From NCBI GenBank assembly GCA_946885335.1, contig CAMPGG010000117.1:1-9652 (forward strand): 9,652 nucleotides of DNA. The letters are read 5' to 3'. Numbering within the stretch: the stretch's first letter is position 1; every line of letters begins with the position of its first letter. The notes beneath the pieces are model-generated. The model saw nothing but the letters and a program-made list of their open reading frames with translations, was not told the origin of the DNA and did not search any database. Positions 5,399 through 9,652 of this stretch are shown one piece after another. The stretch comes from an uncultured Chitinophagaceae bacterium (GTDB lineage Bacteria; Bacteroidota; Bacteroidia; Chitinophagales; Chitinophagaceae). The translations under genes were made by a program, and so were the position numbers.

Positions 5399-5773
5399 AT
5401 GGAATCTGAAGTACGCAGGTGTAAAAATTGCGATAAACCTATCAACCTGAAAGCAGGCAGAAGGGATCGTGTTTTCTGTGATTCAGGTTGCAAGAATACC
5501 TATCATAATACCCAGATCTATAATGAGCAGCAGGAGATCAAACGTATACAATTGGTGCTCAAAAAAAACAGGCGAATTTTGAAGAAAATGATTTCTGCTA
5601 AGGATCATGATCAAATTCCGAGAGAAAAATTATTAAAAGAAGGTTTTGAATTTGACTACCACACACACCAAAAAATCTCCAAAATAAAAAGCAATCTTTT
5701 TATTTTTTGCTTTGATTACGGTTATTGTCAAATTGAAAATGAAAAGTATAAAGTTGTAAAAGCCTTTGATTAA
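5399..5773 (+). CDS. Zinc-ribbon protein of unknown function
   Basis: 124 residues. An N-terminal four-cysteine site, C8-x2-C11-x15-C27-x3-C31, with the context CDKPI and FCDSGCKNTYHN, indicates a structural zinc ribbon. A Lys/Gln-rich helical linker follows (about 43-65), then a C-terminal part with EGFEFDYHTH and FIFCFDYGYC. This architecture is familiar from uncharacterised Bacteroidota proteins; I know of no assigned function. It is cytoplasmic, with no signal or membrane segment, and basic enough for nucleic-acid binding, which is inference. It is transcribed away from ssb across a 143-bp gap, so the two may share regulatory DNA. A G-rich AGGGG sits only one base before the ATG, too close to be a normal ribosome-binding site. 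Confidence 0.82.
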   Translation: MESEVRRCKNCDKPINLKAGRRDRVFCDSGCKNTYHNTQIYNEQQEIKRIQLVLKKNRRILKKMISAKDHDQIPREKLLKEGFEFDYHTHQKISKIKSNLFIFCFDYGYCQIENEKYKVVKAFD

Positions 5774-5967
5774 GGCAGGTATTATAGAAATAAACAACAC
5801 ACAGTTTAAGATAGCGTTCCGTAAGTCAATTTTGCTTTATTGATACAATTAATCAACGAGGTTATGTTTTTGACTTTTAATTTTTTAAAAATATTGCCTG
5901 TGCGCCTGGACGGTTTTGAGTGTAATATGCAAAGTAGGTTTAAGAATAAAAGTACCTGCCTGGCAAA

Positions 5968-7395
5968 TTAGTTATTATCTGCAGGCGATTTGGTTTGATT
6001 ATAAAATTGAAGAACTTTTTTTCGCAGCAGGTAATCATACTGCGCTGTCACAAGACTGATATTAGCCCGATCCGCATTGCTTTTAGCAATGATATAATCA
6101 ACTGAAGTTCCCACACCTGCATTAAAACGAACCTCTGCCGCCCGGAATGCTTCATTATAAGCAGCTACCTGCTCTATAAGAATATTAAAACGTGATCTTG
6201 CATTGTTCATATTCACATATGCCTGGTCGATATCCTGTCTCAATTGCCATTTTACATTTTCCAACGCCAGATCAGCTATCTCCAAATCAATCTTTGCCAG
6301 TTTAACCTGGTTGCGGTTATAGAAATTATTGAATAGAGGGATACGTAAACCCAGCCCAATATTAGTGAACACGTTATTTTGAAATTGATTACTGAAATTT
6401 ATTTTCTCATTAATAAAGTTCTGACGGGGAACGATCACCGGTTGCTTGTTGCCATTGATCAAAACATAATTTGCACTTGGTTCCTCCGTTGATCCCGTAA
6501 ATATTTCGCGGGTAGCGGCACTGGAATAATTGGTATTGATATTACTTCCCAGCACAAGACTGGGCAACCTGTTTCCTTTTGAAACACGCACAGCGGCGGC
6601 CGCCATTTCCTTGCGGTATTCTTCTGCCCGCACAACAGCCATATTTTTTGTTGCATTATTATATACTTCATCAACCGTTGCAGCAAAAGGTTGCAGCAAT
6701 TCTTCATCTTCCAGTTTCTGCAGTTGCAGGTAGGGATCATAAGGTATAGTCAGTAACTGTGAAAGAAGAAGTTTGGCAGAAGCCAGTGCATTCTGCGCTG
6801 TTACAACATTAAGTTCTGATTCTTTTAACTGTCCAATTAAATCATACAACACGGGCGGGTTAATTGCACCTTCCGCATTTAATTTTTCCAGCCTGTTAAC
6901 CTGTATACGGGTAACCTCCACCTGTTTTTGCGCCAGCACAACCTGGTCCTCATTACTTAAAACCTGCAGGTAGGCCAGCATCACTGACAGTTCCAGGTTA
7001 TTCTTCGCCTGTTGCAAATCCATCTTTGAAGCGTCATAGGCAAATCCCTGTTGCTTTACCAAATTACGCAGGGATAAACCATTGAATAAAACCATATCAC
7101 CACCTATGCCATAACTGGCATAATTTATTTTTTGGTTTACATAAGCATTGGTAAAAGGATCTATGCTCCTGCCCTGGTTAATACCATGTGTAATATTTCC
7201 ATCAATAGTTGGTAACCGATTTAATTTTGCCTGCTTATGATTAATGCCGGCGGCATCCGTACGCAATTCAAATTGTGCCACTTCAATATTATTTTTGATG
7301 GCAAGCTCAATACATTCTTCCAGGGTCAGCATTTTTTGCGCATCGGATCCTTTTGAAAAAAATAAAATAATTATTAAAAAAAATAAACGGTTCAT
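5968..7395 (-). CDS. TolC-family outer-membrane efflux channel
   Basis: 475 residues, normal for the family. A signal peptide MNRLFFLIIILFFSKGSDA (1-19, likely cleaved before Gln20) leads into the OEP opening LTLEECIELAIKNNIEVAQ. Two repeats of long heptad-rich helices plus beta strands follow: LSVMLAYLQVLSNEDQVVLAQ in the first half, and VRFNAGVGTSVDYIIAKSNA in the second half, which is the usual second-repeat helix. The protein should form a trimeric channel across the outer membrane and periplasm. Its ATG overlaps the ATPase stop by four bases (ATGA), so it is the last gene of the permease-ATPase-channel operon. I saw no clear terminator in the 194 bp after it. The substrate cannot be told from sequence. 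Confidence 0.93.
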   Translation of the reverse strand: MNRLFFLIIILFFSKGSDAQKMLTLEECIELAIKNNIEVAQFELRTDAAGINHKQAKLNRLPTIDGNITHGINQGRSIDPFTNAYVNQKINYASYGIGGDMVLFNGLSLRNLVKQQGFAYDASKMDLQQAKNNLELSVMLAYLQVLSNEDQVVLAQKQVEVTRIQVNRLEKLNAEGAINPPVLYDLIGQLKESELNVVTAQNALASAKLLLSQLLTIPYDPYLQLQKLEDEELLQPFAATVDEVYNNATKNMAVVRAEEYRKEMAAAAVRVSKGNRLPSLVLGSNINTNYSSAATREIFTGSTEEPSANYVLINGNKQPVIVPRQNFINEKINFSNQFQNNVFTNIGLGLRIPLFNNFYNRNQVKLAKIDLEIADLALENVKWQLRQDIDQAYVNMNNARSRFNILIEQVAAYNEAFRAAEVRFNAGVGTSVDYIIAKSNADRANISLVTAQYDYLLRKKVLQFYNQTKSPADNN

Positions 7396-8072
7396 GATAT
7401 TTGATTTAGTTGTTCTATACGACCATCCAGCAAATGAATCAGTTTGTCGCCATAGCCTGCATTTTTTTCAGAATGAGTAGCCTGGATAATGGTAACCTGT
7501 TCTTCCCTGTTTAGTTTTTTAAATAATTGCATGATCTCTTCTCCCTGCGATGTATTCAGGTTACCAGTGGGCTCATCGGCCAGTATCAATGAGGGTTTGG
7601 AGATTAAGGCCCTCACAATACCAACCAGTTGTTGCTGACCACCAGATAACTGTGAAGGAAAAAGATCTTTTTTACCAACGATCTGGAAACGATCCAGCAT
7701 ATCACTGACCATTGCTTTTCTTTCAGCACTTTTTATATCCTGATATAACAACGGCGTTTCGATATTTTCATATACAGTCAGTTCATCTATCAGGTGGTAA
7801 GATTGAAATACAAAACCAATTTGCTTTTTGTATAATTCCGACCGTTTCTTTTCTTTCATATCATAAACGGATTCACCCATAAAATGATAACTGCCTTCTG
7901 ATGGCTGGTCAAGCATCCCAATAATATTCAGCAAGGTGGATTTACCTGAACCCGATGGTCCCATAATGGAAATAAAATCACCTTTTGAAACATGCAGGTT
8001 GATATCTTTTAAAATAAAAGAAGGTCTTCCGCCAATAGTATACCATTTGGAAATATGTTGCAGTTCTATCAT
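7392..8072 (-). CDS. ABC transporter ATPase, LolD/MacB type
   Basis: 226 residues, typical of LolD/MacB/FtsE-type nucleotide-binding subunits. Walker A is GPSGSGKST (38-46), Q-loop Q90 is in GFVFQSYHL, the signature is LSGGQ (142-146), Walker B is LILADE (162-167) with catalytic Glu167, and the switch His is H200 in ATHSE. It powers the FtsX-like permease encoded just upstream, whose stop it overlaps by one base (TAATG), so translation is probably coupled. Two positions differ from the common family pattern: LVGIVRAL follows the signature instead of RVAIARAL, and the D-loop reads GNLN instead of GNLD. Catalytic residues are intact, so it should be active. Export of a small molecule, peptide or lipoprotein are all possible. 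Confidence 0.95.
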   Translation of the reverse strand: MIELQHISKWYTIGGRPSFILKDINLHVSKGDFISIMGPSGSGKSTLLNIIGMLDQPSEGSYHFMGESVYDMKEKKRSELYKKQIGFVFQSYHLIDELTVYENIETPLLYQDIKSAERKAMVSDMLDRFQIVGKKDLFPSQLSGGQQQLVGIVRALISKPSLILADEPTGNLNTSQGEEIMQLFKKLNREEQVTIIQATHSEKNAGYGDKLIHLLDGRIEQLNQIS

Positions 8073-9652
8073 TATTCGTTTCTTAAGTTTTTAACGGGAT
8101 TTTTAATGGCTGTTTTTATGGCTTGCAAACTAATCGTAATAAAGGCGATGAGTATTATAATGACCCCGGAGAAAATGAATATCCACCAATTGATTTCAGT
8201 CTTGTAAACAAAGTTGTTCAACCAGCTATGTGCGGCATACCAGGAAAATGGAATGGCAATAAAAAATGCGATAATAACCAGTTTTAAAAAATCTTTAGAA
8301 ACCAGTCCGAGTATATCCGGAATATTTGCTCCTAGTATTTTCCGTATACCAATCTCTTTTCTGCGTTGAGCCATCGTATAGGCAGTCAATGCAAATAAAC
8401 CAAGACAGGCTAACAGGACGGCCAGTGTTGAAAACGTTGTAAACACCTGCGCAGTTTGCTGCTCAGAATTATACAATGCATGGTATGATTCATCCAAAAA
8501 ACTATATTCAAATGGGCGATGCGGCAGACGTTGTTTCCAGGTTTTTTCCAAAGCGGATAAAACGCCGGTTGTGTTCCCCGAAATGCGTATAAATAAAGAT
8601 CCCACCAAACGCCGGTCAAGAAAAATAACCAGTGGACTGATAGGTTCATGGAATGACCTGAAATGAAAATCTTTCACTACTGCTTTTACAATTCCCTCCC
8701 TCCCCTTTTCAACTGTTTTACCGATAGCTTCCTGTGGTGTCCAGCCAAGCGCTTGCACGGCCGATTCATTCAGCATGAAAGTGTACCGGAGATTATTCCC
8801 ATTGTTTGATGTATCAAATTGCTGCACATCGGCATAGGTAAAATCCGTGCCTGCAATAATTTTGAGTTCCATGGTACTAATGAAACTTTCATCAACCGGT
8901 AATGCATTGATGGTTATATTTCTTTTGTCATTACCTCCCGTTAAACCATCGCCCCAACCAATATGAATGGGTGATTCATATGCACCTGCCACAGATCGTA
9001 CCCCGGGTACATTAGTCAATGCAGCTTTAAAATCATCATACTGTTCCAATGCTTTTGCATCCGCAGGGAGCACTAAAACACTTTCTTTATTATAGCCCGC
9101 TTCTTTATTGGATATATATGAAAGCTGCTGCAGAATGACGATCGTTGAAATGATCAGGAAAATGGAAACAATAAATTGAAATACGATCAGGGATTTTCTT
9201 AAAGTACCGGAGCCGGTAAATTGAAAGTTTGATTTTAAAATCCTGATCAGTTTTGACCCTGATAAAACAAAAGCTGGATAATATCCTGCAGTAAAAGCAA
9301 CAACAACAGAAAGGATGATCAATGAAAAAATAAATACCGGGTTTAATAAAAATTCCAGTTCCAGTTCCTTGCCTGTTAACTGGTTGAAAAAGGGCAGCAT
9401 GATCGCTGTTAAACCAATGCTTAACAGGACGGCTATAAAAGTAACCAGGAAAGATTCAATGATAAACTGGTTGAAAACATGCTTTCGTTGCGCACCCATT
9501 ACTTTTCGCATAGCGATTTCCGTTGTTCTGCCTGCAGATTGTGCAGTACTTAGGTTGGTGTAATTAACGCATGCAATAAGGAGGATCAATATGGCCACAG
9601 CACCTAAAATATAAATATAAAGAATATTGCTGTTAGGCTCCAGTCCATCCAG
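8072..9652 (-). CDS. FtsX/MacB-type ABC permease, 5' end cut by window
   Basis: 526 residues are visible and the frame stays open to the window edge, so the N-terminal part (first membrane segment and much of the first periplasmic domain; homologues have about 800 residues) is missing. Visible membrane segments are near residues 10-30, 65-87, 106-130 and 154-174, then a periplasmic domain (about 175-400), then three more near 403-426, 456-476 and 487-511. The conserved cytoplasmic motif appears in both halves, EIAMRKVMGA (45-54) and EIGIRKILGA (about 433-442), marking the duplicated FtsX domains that contact the ATPase. This is the mechanotransmission-type fold of MacB and LolC/E. The internal GTG at 9598 is only a mid-helix Val codon, not a start. 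Its stop overlaps the ATPase start. Confidence 0.94.
   Translation of the reverse strand: MDGLEPNSNILYIYILGAVAILILLIACVNYTNLSTAQSAGRTTEIAMRKVMGAQRKHVFNQFIIESFLVTFIAVLLSIGLTAIMLPFFNQLTGKELELEFLLNPVFIFSLIILSVVVAFTAGYYPAFVLSGSKLIRILKSNFQFTGSGTLRKSLIVFQFIVSIFLIISTIVILQQLSYISNKEAGYNKESVLVLPADAKALEQYDDFKAALTNVPGVRSVAGAYESPIHIGWGDGLTGGNDKRNITINALPVDESFISTMELKIIAGTDFTYADVQQFDTSNNGNNLRYTFMLNESAVQALGWTPQEAIGKTVEKGREGIVKAVVKDFHFRSFHEPISPLVIFLDRRLVGSLFIRISGNTTGVLSALEKTWKQRLPHRPFEYSFLDESYHALYNSEQQTAQVFTTFSTLAVLLACLGLFALTAYTMAQRRKEIGIRKILGANIPDILGLVSKDFLKLVIIAFFIAIPFSWYAAHSWLNNFVYKTEINWWIFIFSGVIIILIAFITISLQAIKTAIKNPVKNLRNE

Noticed and set aside
5774..5960. GGCAGGTA (5774-5781) and TACCTGCC (5953-5960) as an 8-bp inverted pair bracketing the gap between the zinc-ribbon gene and tolC.
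   Set aside because: The arms are only 8 bp and 171 bp apart, with no further symmetry, no mobile gene and no T-tract; chance is adequate.
9596..9598. GTG at 9598 as the start of the permease.
   Set aside because: The frame continues without a stop to the window edge through typical permease sequence (LYIYILGAVAILILL), so the gene is simply cut off.

Overview
The window looks like chromosomal DNA from a Bacteroidota bacterium, most likely of the Chitinophagaceae/Sphingobacteriales type. I infer this from the AT-rich composition, A-rich leaders without clear Shine-Dalgarno sequences, a TAnnTTTG-type -7 box, and the protein types present: a stand-alone receiver protein, short RadC, DUF932, an FtsX/MacB-type permease with a TolC-family partner, and a CxxC 'YHN' zinc-ribbon protein. 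No rRNA, tRNA, CRISPR array, transposase, integrase or phage structural gene was seen. Genus-level placement is not possible from the sequence alone.

Left part (1-1061). A small helical protein of unknown function (155-448, +) converges on a single-domain response regulator (499-903, -) across a shared hairpin terminator. Both genes carry the same 17-base AT-rich promoter-like block upstream.

Middle part (1048-5255), all on the minus strand. In transcription order: a short tail-less SSB, a full-length YifB/ComM-type AAA+ ATPase 11 nt downstream of it, a weak terminator, about 460 bp of largely non-coding DNA containing a long interrupted inverted repeat, a DUF932 protein with its own terminator, another inverted-repeat-rich spacer of about 290 bp, and a RadC-like JAB/JAMM protein with a strong terminator. 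SSB, ComM-type ATPase, RadC and DUF932 are all DNA-processing or mobile-element-associated families. The tail-less SSB plus ComM plus RadC set resembles genes of the natural-transformation recombination step, but it could equally be a genomic-island remnant. The non-coding DNA on both sides of DUF932 is the most unusual part of the window: nested stems, mutually exclusive pairings and a stem that embeds the radC start codon.

Right part (5399-9652). A zinc-ribbon protein (+) is divergent from ssb. Beyond it lies a tightly coupled minus-strand export operon that enters the window already in progress: FtsX/MacB-type permease (5' end cut by the window edge), LolD/MacB-type ATPase (1-nt overlap) and a TolC-family outer-membrane channel (4-nt overlap). 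Together they would form a tripartite ATP-driven efflux or export system. The periplasmic adaptor (HlyD/MacA type) is not in the window.
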